Below are positions 16,777 through 23,261 of a stretch of DNA of 29,916 nucleotides, one piece after another (within the stretch, counting starts at the first letter, position 1; the number at the start of each line of letters is the position of its first letter). A program made the translations under genes and the position numbers. Origin of the DNA: JAKAXG01 sp035702985 (GTDB lineage: Bacteria; Actinomycetota; Acidimicrobiia; Acidimicrobiales; Palsa-688); assembly GCA_035702985.1 (NCBI GenBank), contig DASSZD010000188.1, forward strand, positions 1-29,916. The letters run 5' to 3'. The notes beneath the pieces were generated by a model. That model saw only the letters and a list, made by a program, of their open reading frames with translations, was not told where the DNA came from and did no database searches.

Positions 16777-18543
16777 TTGGCCCGGTGCGCCGCCCATGTT
16801 GGCGGCCGAGGGGTGGACCCGGCCCGGGTCCCCTGACCCGAAAGCGGCCAGGACGTTGTCCGTGATGCGGGTGACCGGGTTGGGCGCCGCGCAGGTCAGG
16901 CAGCTGCCCCTCACCTGGCCGACCCAGTCGATGGTGCCGGTGTCCCACACCCCGGCACCCGACGGGGCGCTGTAGTAGGTCATGTCGGCGGTGCTGCGTA
17001 TGCCGTTGCAGTCGACCGGGGACGAGGCCAGCACGGTGACGTCCCCCGGATTGGGGGACGAGGGGCTGAAGTGGTCGTACTCGGGGCCGACTATCCCGGC
17101 GATGCGGGCACCCTGGCCCAGCCCGCTGCCGCTGTACACCCAGTTGCCCGGATCGGTGACGACCATGTCGGCCCGGACCGGGTTGCACTGCCACATCTCG
17201 CCGAGCAGGGCGCTCTCCGGCCGGTTGTTGGGCGGGGACCGCCATGCCCACGGGGTCACGTCGGCGTTGTCGTGGCCGTAGAGGGGATCGGCGGTGGCGT
17301 CCTTGTAGTCGATCTCCAGCCGGTTGGGGCCGAGCGGGGTGCCGGCCAGCCGGATGTGGCGGTACACGGCGTTGGCGCCCAGGAAGATCAGGCTCACGCC
17401 GGAGTCGCGTGCCGCCGTCAGCCCGTCGAACATGGACAGGCTGTAGTACTCGTCGTGGCCGAGTGACACGAAGGTGCGGTGCTGCTTCACGACGGCCGGG
17501 TTCCCGGCCAGGTCGATGTCGGTGGTGTAGCTGACGTCCAGACCGTGGGACTCCATCATCGAGATCATGGGCAGCTCGAGCCCCAGGAAGTCGCCGGCGC
17601 CCTGCCCCAGGTCGTAGGGACGGTCGAACGACACCGCCCGGGCCCGGCTGGCCAGGGCCCCGTTCGGGCCCTGGTACAGGTCGTAGCCGCCGTAGGTGTT
17701 GTAGGCCTGCCAGGTGGTGACACTGTCGTTGACCAGGTAGGCGGAGTGGCTGGCGTCGTCACGGACGGTGAGAGGTATGTAGGACTGCCAGCCGGTGGAC
17801 GACTGCAGCTTGAACAGGTACGTGCCCTGCACCCAGCCGGTGGTGGACACGGCGAGGGGCTGCTGCCACTGGCATTCGGTGGTGTGGAGCGGCTGCTGCA
17901 AGGGGCAGGCCGGCTGGGCCACTCCGGGCTCGGCCGGCGAGGACCACACCAGCCGCCCCTGGTCACCGCCGTACCAGCCCATGCGGAAGGCCTGCACCGT
18001 CCAGGTGGGGGCGGTGGTGGAGACGTAGAGGTGGACCGGCGCGCCCACGTCGACGCTGACGGTGTCGGCGTACCCGGCGATCTGGTGGGAGGTGGCCGGC
18101 TTGGTCAGCTTCCAGGCGGTGCTGCCCGGCTCGGCGTTCTCCTGAGCCACCCAGGCGGCGGTGTCGGCCGCCGTGAACGGGGCCGCCACGGGCACGGCGG
18201 TGGTCGGCGGGGCGGAGGGCGACGGCTGCGCCGGGCCCGTCCCGCCGGCGCCGGAACGCCCCGCCGCCCCGGCGGAGGTGTGCCCGGTCGCCCCGCCCGC
18301 CCGGCCGGTGCCGTCCGGACCTCCGGACAGCCCGGCGTAGGCTCCGATCCCGGCCGCCGCCACCACCACGGCGGCGACCACCGCCCACAACCGACGGTGG
18401 CCGGCTTCGGCGGCCCGATGTCTTCCCTGGTAGCCGGCCAACCCGCCTCCTCCCGGCCCGATTATCGCATCCCCGGCGGGCGCCCCCGAGGTCGGTTCCC
18501 GGCCGCTGCCTCCGAACCGCCCGATTTGCCGGGATATGCCCAA
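16765..18543 (-). CDS. Membrane-anchored protein with dimethylformamidase-beta-like domain
   Basis: 592 residues. A cytosolic stretch is followed by one transmembrane helix (about 52-73), a Gly/Ser/Pro-rich linker (74-125) and a large domain that should face outward. The domain resembles the C-terminal region of the N,N-dimethylformamidase large subunit (DUF6605-type). Telltale segments are NDSVTTWQAYNTYGGYDLY, SFDRPYDLGQGAGDF, a VSYTTDIDL strand, the SLGHDEYYS motif and GVSLIFLGANAVYRHIR. Family enzymes bind iron through Tyr and Glu residues; I cannot map these ligands confidently, so amide hydrolysis is not claimed. Several Cys, including a CLTC near the C-terminus, could form disulfides outside the cell. 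The start is a TTG at 18543 with no clear ribosome site; no ATG or GTG lies before the helix. It converges on nuoN and diverges from the DUF6458 gene. Confidence 0.75.
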   Translation of the reverse strand: MGISRQIGRFGGSGREPTSGAPAGDAIIGPGGGGLAGYQGRHRAAEAGHRRLWAVVAAVVVAAAGIGAYAGLSGGPDGTGRAGGATGHTSAGAAGRSGAGGTGPAQPSPSAPPTTAVPVAAPFTAADTAAWVAQENAEPGSTAWKLTKPATSHQIAGYADTVSVDVGAPVHLYVSTTAPTWTVQAFRMGWYGGDQGRLVWSSPAEPGVAQPACPLQQPLHTTECQWQQPLAVSTTGWVQGTYLFKLQSSTGWQSYIPLTVRDDASHSAYLVNDSVTTWQAYNTYGGYDLYQGPNGALASRARAVSFDRPYDLGQGAGDFLGLELPMISMMESHGLDVSYTTDIDLAGNPAVVKQHRTFVSLGHDEYYSLSMFDGLTAARDSGVSLIFLGANAVYRHIRLAGTPLGPNRLEIDYKDATADPLYGHDNADVTPWAWRSPPNNRPESALLGEMWQCNPVRADMVVTDPGNWVYSGSGLGQGARIAGIVGPEYDHFSPSSPNPGDVTVLASSPVDCNGIRSTADMTYYSAPSGAGVWDTGTIDWVGQVRGSCLTCAAPNPVTRITDNVLAAFGSGDPGRVHPSAANMGGAPGQPAP

Positions 18544-18571
18544 GTGGCAGGATGCCGCTATACCAGAAATG

Positions 18572-18598
18572 GTTTGGAGTCGGCACGCCCCTGGGTAC
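18572..18598 (+). promoter_or_regulatory. Sigma-F/sigma-B-like promoter upstream of DUF6458 gene
   Basis: GTTT (18572-18575), 17 bases, then GGGTAC (18593-18598). This matches the general-stress consensus of actinobacterial sigma-F/sigma-B factors (GTTT, about 15-17 nt, GGGTAT/C). Predicted transcription starts near 18605, giving a ~55-base leader to the ATG at 18660. Two other sites in this window share the geometry. Confidence 0.6.
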
Positions 18599-18643
18599 TG
18601 GACAGATCAGCAGCGGAAATGAGACCGCCGCTGCCAAATACCG

Positions 18644-18649
18644 AAGGAG
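18644..18649 (+). promoter_or_regulatory. Ribosome binding site deciding the DUF6458 start
   Basis: AAGGAG lies 10 bases before ATG 18660. The same frame is open from ATG 18552, but that start precedes the promoter-like element and lacks a ribosome site. Confidence 0.7.
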
Positions 18650-18659
18650 CTTACAAGCA

Positions 18660-18914
18660 ATGGGCGTTGCCACGAGCATCGTAATCTTTGCAATCGGGGC
18701 CATCTTGAAGTTCGCCACGACGGTGCATTCGTCGAGCTTCAACATCCAGACCATCGGCATCATCTTGATGATCGTCGGCGTGGTCGGCTTCCTGATCTCC
18801 CTGGCATTCTGGGCGTCCTGGGGCGGTTTCGGAGGGATGAGCCGCCGCCGGACCGTCTACCAGGATCCCGTTTCGGGCACCGTGGTCGACGAGACCCGCC
18901 ACTCGACCTTCTGA
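18660..18914 (+). CDS. DUF6458 family small membrane protein
   Basis: 84-residue protein with two hydrophobic helices (about 4-21 and 30-51) joined by a short polar segment (TVHSSSFNIQ), then a soluble tail containing SRRRTVYQDP. The pattern of MG...IAIGAILKFA, then IQTIGIILMIVGVVGFLISL, is that of the actinobacterial DUF6458 family, whose function is unknown. The start is fixed by AAGGAG and by the upstream promoter-like site. Third-position GC is visibly lower than in neighbouring genes. A second small hydrophobic gene follows 46 bases later with its own ribosome site, probably on the same transcript. A role in the envelope under stress is inferred from the promoter only. Confidence 0.85.
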   Translation: MGVATSIVIFAIGAILKFATTVHSSSFNIQTIGIILMIVGVVGFLISLAFWASWGGFGGMSRRRTVYQDPVSGTVVDETRHSTF

Positions 18915-18960
18915 TCCACCCGACCGATATCCGTTCAAGGCCTGAAAGGATCATTCGAAT

Positions 18961-19131
18961 ATGGCTGTAATCCTCGCTGTTCTACTGCTGGCTCTGATCC
19001 TCGGAGGGGTGGGGTTCGCCCTCCATTGGCTGTGGATCATCGCCGCCATTGTGTTCATCTTCTGGCTCATCGGCTTCGCCGTGGCCAGGGGCGAGACCGC
19101 CGGTTCGAGGGGACGCTGGTACCGCTGGTAG
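18961..19131 (+). CDS. 56-residue hydrophobic membrane protein
   Basis: Starts MAVILAVLLLALILGGVGF and ends in a short basic/aromatic tail (GSRGRWYRW). Two closely spaced hydrophobic helices (about 2-20 and 24-41) are separated by ALHW. It resembles the short actinobacterial 'hydrophobic protein' group of roughly 50-60 residues, with unknown function. GAAAGGA at 18944-18950 lies 10 bases before the ATG, strong support for translation. It follows the DUF6458 gene and is closed by a perfect hairpin, so the two genes form a likely two-gene unit. Confidence 0.85.
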   Translation: MAVILAVLLLALILGGVGFALHWLWIIAAIVFIFWLIGFAVARGETAGSRGRWYRW

Positions 19132-19168
19132 GGCAGCGAACGACCTCAATGGAAAGCTGAAGACCTGT

Positions 19169-19202
19169 CCGTCGGGCGCCGCTGGGAAGCGGCGCCCGAC
19201 GG
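19169..19202 (+). terminator. Perfect 14-bp hairpin, probable terminator
   Basis: CCGTCGGGCGCCGC (19169-19182) pairs with GCGGCGCCCGACGG (19189-19202) around a 6-base TGGGAA loop. It starts 37 bases after the hydrophobic-protein stop. No T-run follows, which is common for terminators in GC-rich actinobacteria. The remaining ~150 bases to the convergent dCTP deaminase end show nothing else I can support. Confidence 0.8.
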
Positions 19203-19351
19203 CGTTGATCGGGCCGGAGCGCTCCCAAAAATCCTGGCGGGTGGTGCTCCGGATCCCCAGCCGCCGGCCGTCAGCCCGCTGGCCGCCCGGTCTCACGGCG
19301 GCGGGCCCGGCCGGCGGCAGAACCGCACCGGGCCGGCCCCCAGTCCCGAGG

Positions 19352-20482
19352 TCAGCGCCGGCGCAGGAAGTGCTTGCCCAGGGCCTCGCTCTGCTGCTGG
19401 TAGTTGGACGCCGGCTCCCGGCCGTAGAGGATGGTCGGCTCCTCGATCATCCTCTCGAAGGTCAGCTTGCAGACCCGCTGACCGTGCTCGATCATGAACG
19501 GCACGTCATGGGCCCGCACCTCGAGGGCGGCCTTCGAGCCGAAGAAGAGGCCTGCGGAGTCGTAGCCGAAGCCGGGGTCGAAGAAGCCGGCGTAGTGGGT
19601 CCTCAGTTCCCCGCTGGTGGGGTCGTAGGCGGTCATCTCGGAGGCCAGCCCGGGCGGGATCACCACCGCCTCCTCGGACATGAGGAGGTAGAACTTCTTC
19701 TCGGTCAGCACCACCCGGTCCCGGTCCTCCCGGCGGACCGGTTCCCAGAACGGCTCCGGCTCCAGAGGAGCGGCCCCGGTGAGGTCGAGCAGGGGAGCGT
19801 TCTCCCGGGCCCGGTAGCCCACGTGGCCGTCCGGGCCGCCGCGCAGGTCCAGGCTGAGGAACAACCCGCCGGAGAGGGTCACCGCCTCGGGCGGCACTGC
19901 CTGGCCGTCCACGTACAGCAGCGGCTGCCGGCGGTGGTGCTCGAGGATCTCGGCGTCGGACAGCTCGGAGCGGCCCACCGACAGCCTCAGCTGGTTGAGC
20001 GACAGGTCCTCGCGGACCCGCACGGTGAACGACAGGGGGACCACCTCGAGGTACAGCTGCCCGTGGTAGCCGGCGGCGATCTCGTCGAAGCGGTAGCTGC
20101 GGTCGGTGATGACCCGGGTGAACACGTCGATGCGGCCGGTCGAGCTCTTGGGGTTGGCCTTGGCCCGCATCCCGTCGGGCAGCGCCAGGCGTTCCTTGAG
20201 GGGGATCAGGTACGGCCGGTTGGTCTCGAGCACCGCCCCGTCGCCGCGCAGGTCGATCCGGTCGATGCACAGGTCCCGCAGGCGGTCCTCCACCGGATCG
20301 TTACCGGGCAGGAAGCTGCAGCGCATGCGGTAGGCGACCTCGCCCAGGCGCAGGTCCAGGCTGGCCGGCTGGATGTTCTCCTGGGGGATCTTGAACCGGC
20401 CGGCGTCGATGATGCCGGCGTCTATGGCCTGGAGCAGATGATGATTCGGCAGAACCCCCTCCCGGCGGTCACCGGTCAGCAC
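19352..20482 (-). CDS. Double-domain 2'-deoxycytidine 5'-triphosphate deaminase
   Basis: Converts dCTP to dUTP (pyrimidine nucleotide supply). The 376-residue protein is the long form with two deaminase/dUTPase-like domains in tandem, rather than the ~190-residue Dcd. The N-terminal half carries IQPASLDLRLG (37-47), the catalytic-loop motif NPKSSTGRIDVFTRV (110-124) and an LYLEV strand with Glu146 as candidate general base. The second half has AGFFDPGFGYD and a Gly-Gln turn, but not a second KSSTGR, so it may be structural. The start is GTG 20482, without a clear ribosome site. A 21-codon leader frame overlaps it by 7 bases. Neighbour: an MFS gene upstream on the same strand. Confidence 0.88.
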   Translation of the reverse strand: MLTGDRREGVLPNHHLLQAIDAGIIDAGRFKIPQENIQPASLDLRLGEVAYRMRCSFLPGNDPVEDRLRDLCIDRIDLRGDGAVLETNRPYLIPLKERLALPDGMRAKANPKSSTGRIDVFTRVITDRSYRFDEIAAGYHGQLYLEVVPLSFTVRVREDLSLNQLRLSVGRSELSDAEILEHHRRQPLLYVDGQAVPPEAVTLSGGLFLSLDLRGGPDGHVGYRARENAPLLDLTGAAPLEPEPFWEPVRREDRDRVVLTEKKFYLLMSEEAVVIPPGLASEMTAYDPTSGELRTHYAGFFDPGFGYDSAGLFFGSKAALEVRAHDVPFMIEHGQRVCKLTFERMIEEPTILYGREPASNYQQQSEALGKHFLRRR

Positions 20483-20541
20483 CGGGGACGCGGACCGGAC
20501 GCCAACCGGCGCCGGTGGGCCGGGGGCAGGAGACGGTTCAT
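20476..20541 (-). CDS. Possible leaderless 21-codon leader peptide of dCTP deaminase gene
   Basis: ATG 20541 opens 21 codons (MNRLLPPAHRRRLASGP...) ending with TGA 20476-20478, 7 bases overlapping the deaminase GTG. The ATG lies exactly 6 bases after TACAGT, the distance at which an actinobacterial transcript would start at the A of the ATG. The peptide is very Arg-rich (7 of 21). It may couple translation to the deaminase. Expression is inferred only. Confidence 0.4.
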   Translation of the reverse strand: MNRLLPPAHRRRLASGPRPRC

Positions 20542-20547
20542 GGGCCT

Positions 20548-20553
20548 ACTGTA
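20548..20553 (-). promoter_or_regulatory. -10 element (TACAGT) for the dCTP deaminase transcript
   Basis: TACAGT on the minus strand fits the TAnnnT -10 consensus and is 6 bases before ATG 20541. A -35 match is weak. It lies 20 bases past the MFS stop, so the deaminase probably has its own transcript. Confidence 0.45.
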
Positions 20554-20573
20554 ACGGGCCGCCCGCCGGGGCT

Positions 20574-21824
20574 TCAGACCCCGGCGCCAACCCCCCGGGG
20601 CGGGGACAGGCGGCGCTTCGCCGCGCTGCCCAGCCACAGCAGCACGGCGAGAACCCCGAACGCCGCCCCCACCCCGGCACTCGCCGTCCAGCCCCCCGAC
20701 GCGTAGGCGGCCGAGGCGGCGATGGACCCGGTCACGCCGCCGGCGAAGTAGAGGGCCATGTAGGCGGAGGTGATCCGGCTGCGGGCGTCCGGGCGCAGCC
20801 GGTAGATGAGGCTCTGGTTGGTGATGTGCAGTCCCTGGACCGCGAAGTCCAACACGATGACCCCGACGATGAGAGCGGCCAGGGAGTGCCGGCCCAGGGC
20901 CACCGCCACCCAGGTGACGAGCAGCATCACCGCGGTGATGCCGGTCATGGCCGCCGCCCCGCCCCGGTCGGTCCAGCGGCCGGCCAGCGAGGCGGTGAGG
21001 GCGCCGACCACGCCGAACAGCCCGAACAGCCCGATGGTGCTGGTGGAGTAGTGGTAGGGGGCGCCGGACAGGAGGAAGGCCAGGGGAGTCCACAGGGCGT
21101 TGAAGGCCCCGAACGCGGCCGCCCCGTACAGGGAACGGAGCAGGATCACCGGCTCCTCCCGCAGCAGCACCGGGACCGTGGCGATCAGGCGCAGATAGTT
21201 GACCCGGGCCCGGTCGGGGTCGGGCGGGAGGGTCCGCCACAGGACCGTGGCCAGCACCGCCATCACGGCCGCCGCCACCCAGAACGGGGTGCGCCACCCG
21301 CCCAGGTCGGCCAGGTAGCCGGCGGCGGTGCGGGCCAGCAGGATGCCCAGCAGCAAGCCGCTCATGACCGTGCCCACCGTCCGGCCCCGCTCGGCGTCGG
21401 AGGCCAGCGAGGCGGTGAACGCCACCGTCACCTGGGCGGCCACCGACAGGATGCCCACGGCCACGCAGCCGATCAGCAGCACGGCCGGCGACGGGGACCA
21501 CGACACGATCCCCAGGCACACGGCGATGCCCACCCCCAGCAGGGGGATGAGCCGGCGTCTGGCGAAGAGGTCCCCGAGGGGAACCAGCAGTACCAGGCCG
21601 ATGGCGTAGCCCACCTGGGTCAGGGAGACCACCAGGCCGGCGGTGGTGGTCGACATGTGCAGTGACTGCTTGATGGCGTTCAGCAGGGGCTGTACGTAGT
21701 AGAGGCTGGCGACCGAGAGCCCGGTGGTCACCGCCAGCAGGAGGACCAGGCCCCGGGTGAGCAGGTGCCCGGGGGCGCCGGCCTCCGGGCCTGACGGGCG
21801 GGTCGCTACAGCGGCATTTTCCAC
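20574..21824 (-). CDS. Major facilitator superfamily transporter
   Basis: 416 residues with about 12 hydrophobic helices. The motif YYVQPLL in helix 1 (42-48), GDLFARRRLI in the first cytosolic loop (84-93) and LARTAAGYLADLGGWR (163-178) resemble the YnfM/YgaY-like drug-proton antiporter group. Substrate unknown. The start is GTG 21824: the only earlier in-frame starts lie in out-of-frame P450 sequence. CATACT lies 7 bases before this GTG, suggesting a leaderless or near-leaderless transcript. It follows the P450 gene on the same strand by 136 bases, with a hairpin between, so they may not be cotranscribed. Confidence 0.88.
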   Translation of the reverse strand: MENAAVATRPSGPEAGAPGHLLTRGLVLLLAVTTGLSVASLYYVQPLLNAIKQSLHMSTTTAGLVVSLTQVGYAIGLVLLVPLGDLFARRRLIPLLGVGIAVCLGIVSWSPSPAVLLIGCVAVGILSVAAQVTVAFTASLASDAERGRTVGTVMSGLLLGILLARTAAGYLADLGGWRTPFWVAAAVMAVLATVLWRTLPPDPDRARVNYLRLIATVPVLLREEPVILLRSLYGAAAFGAFNALWTPLAFLLSGAPYHYSTSTIGLFGLFGVVGALTASLAGRWTDRGGAAAMTGITAVMLLVTWVAVALGRHSLAALIVGVIVLDFAVQGLHITNQSLIYRLRPDARSRITSAYMALYFAGGVTGSIAASAAYASGGWTASAGVGAAFGVLAVLLWLGSAAKRRLSPPRGVGAGV

Positions 21825-21848
21825 CCGACCCAGTATGGCCGTATTGCC

Positions 21849-21862
21849 GGGCTCTACAGCCC
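21849..21862. promoter_or_regulatory. Short inverted repeat upstream of the MFS gene
   Basis: GGGCT-CTAC-AGCCC, a 5-bp-arm inverted repeat, lies about 25 bases upstream of the MFS start, near the expected -35 region. It could be an operator for a local repressor, but no regulator gene is adjacent. Weak call. Confidence 0.2.
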
Positions 21863-21909
21863 CCGAGGCATGCGGCCGAACATTCCCGCAGCGGAGATCG
21901 GGCTGTCGT

Positions 21910-21929
21910 GGCCGACAACGGCGTCGGCC
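21910..21929 (-). terminator. Hairpin after the P450 gene
   Basis: GGCCGAC (21910-21916) pairs with GTCGGCC (21923-21929) around 6 bases, starting about 30 bases after the P450 stop. It has no T-run. It would separate the P450 transcript from the MFS gene. Confidence 0.45.
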
Positions 21930-21960
21930 CGCAGCCCGAACCCCGCAGGTCCGGGCCGGC

Positions 21961-23223
21961 TCAGCGCTGCGGGGCGGTGGGCGTGAAGCGGACCGGCAGG
22001 TGCTTGATGCCGCCGACCAGGGGGATCCCGAGGGACTGCAGCGGCACGGCCGGGCCGGCCACCTCGATGTCGGGGAGGCGGGCCAGCAGCTGCCGGAACG
22101 CCACGGCCACCTCCCGGCGGGCCAGGTGGGCGCCCAGGCAGAAATGGGGGCCGGGACCCCCGAAACCCACGTGGGGGTTCGGGTCGCGCTGCACCAGGAA
22201 CGCCTCGGGATCGGGGAACACCCGCGGATCCCGGTTGGCGGCCCCGTAGAAAAGCACCACCCGCTCCCCCTCGGTGAGCTTCTCACCGGAGATCTCCACG
22301 TCCCGGGTGAGCGTGCGGCGCATGAAGGTCACCGGCGACGCCACCCGGACGATCTCCTCCACCGCGGTGTGGGTCACGCCCTCCAGGTCCTGCTGCCAGA
22401 TGGCCCGCTGATCGGGATTCTGCGACAGGAGGTTCATCCCGTGGCTGATGGCCGTCCTGGTGGTGTCGTTGCCGGCCACGGCCAGCAGGATGAAGAAGGG
22501 GGCCAGCTCGTGGGGGGCCAGGATGTCCTCGCCCAGGTCGTTGTGGACCAGCGCCGACGTCAGGTCGTCCCGGGGGTTCCGGCGGCGGTCCTCGGCCAGC
22601 TCGTTCATCAGGTTGGCCAGCTCCAGGCCGGCGTCGATGAGCGCGGCCATCACGTCCTCCCGGCCGCCGGTCATGTCCGGGTCGCCGGCGCCCAGGATCA
22701 CGTTGGTGGCCCGCAGCACCGTCCCGAACTCGCTGCGGGGGATGCCCATCATGTCGCAGATGATCAGCAGCGGGAACGGCTGGGACATGACCTCCACCAG
22801 GTCCGCCTCGCCCTGCTCGCAGAAACCGTCGATCACCTCGGTGCATATGCGCCCCACCGAGTCCAGCACGCCCTGCAGCTGCCGGGGCGTGAACGACCGG
22901 GCCACGATCCCCCGCTGGCGGGCGTGGCGGGGATCGTCCATCACGATGAACGACCCGAAGAACTCCGCCGCCTCCGACGGTATGTCCACGATGGCCGTGG
23001 ACCCCCGCCCGGAGCAGAAGTCCAGGGGTCGCCGGCTGATCTCCATGACCTCGGCGAAGCGGGTGACGGCCCGGAAGGTGATCTCCTCGGCGGTCAGGGG
23101 GTCCACCACCCTGACCGGTACGAACGGTCCCAATTCCCGGATCTCGGCGAACTGCCGCATCCGGTCGGCGAGCGGCTGGTGCCAGAACTCCGGCTCGGCG
23201 ATGATTTGCGGATCGATGGGCAT
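21961..23223 (-). CDS. Cytochrome P450, CYP124/CYP125-like
   Basis: 420-residue soluble haem monooxygenase. The I-helix oxygen-activation motif AGNDTTR is at 250-256, the ExxR pair is Glu290/Arg293, and the haem-ligand loop GFGGPGPHFCLG places the thiolate at Cys362. The stretch from AVEEIVRVASPV through MRRTLT, the NPNPHVGFGG run and the ending GGIKHLPV resemble mycobacterial CYP124, a methyl-branched lipid/sterol omega-hydroxylase, more than other classes. Substrate is therefore guessed as a branched lipid or steroid side chain. The ATG has AGGA about 12 bases upstream. It diverges from the LigD-like gene with 38 bases between the starts. No ferredoxin or reductase gene is adjacent. Confidence 0.9.
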   Translation of the reverse strand: MPIDPQIIAEPEFWHQPLADRMRQFAEIRELGPFVPVRVVDPLTAEEITFRAVTRFAEVMEISRRPLDFCSGRGSTAIVDIPSEAAEFFGSFIVMDDPRHARQRGIVARSFTPRQLQGVLDSVGRICTEVIDGFCEQGEADLVEVMSQPFPLLIICDMMGIPRSEFGTVLRATNVILGAGDPDMTGGREDVMAALIDAGLELANLMNELAEDRRRNPRDDLTSALVHNDLGEDILAPHELAPFFILLAVAGNDTTRTAISHGMNLLSQNPDQRAIWQQDLEGVTHTAVEEIVRVASPVTFMRRTLTRDVEISGEKLTEGERVVLFYGAANRDPRVFPDPEAFLVQRDPNPHVGFGGPGPHFCLGAHLARREVAVAFRQLLARLPDIEVAGPAVPLQSLGIPLVGGIKHLPVRFTPTAPQR

Positions 23224-23224
23224 C

Positions 23225-23251
23225 GTTGGTCATCCTGCCAGACACGGGTAG
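23225..23251 (+). promoter_or_regulatory. Sigma-F/sigma-B-like promoter upstream of LigD-like gene
   Basis: GTTG (23225-23228), 17 bases, then GGGTAG (23246-23251). One base off the GTTT half, with the same 17-base gap as the sites at 18572 and 25756. The ATG at 23262 is 10 bases past the -10, so the leader would be only a few bases. Confidence 0.5.
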
Positions 23252-23261
23252 AACCCCGCTC

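Noticed and set aside
18552..18659. Upstream ATG that would lengthen the DUF6458 protein by 36 residues
   Set aside because: The added part matches nothing in the family, lies across the promoter-like site, and the ATG at 18660 has AAGGAG at the right distance.
21825..22286. Upstream extension of the MFS frame
   Set aside because: It is an out-of-frame reading of the P450 3' end rich in Arg, Pro, Ser and Trp; the transporter begins at GTG 21824.
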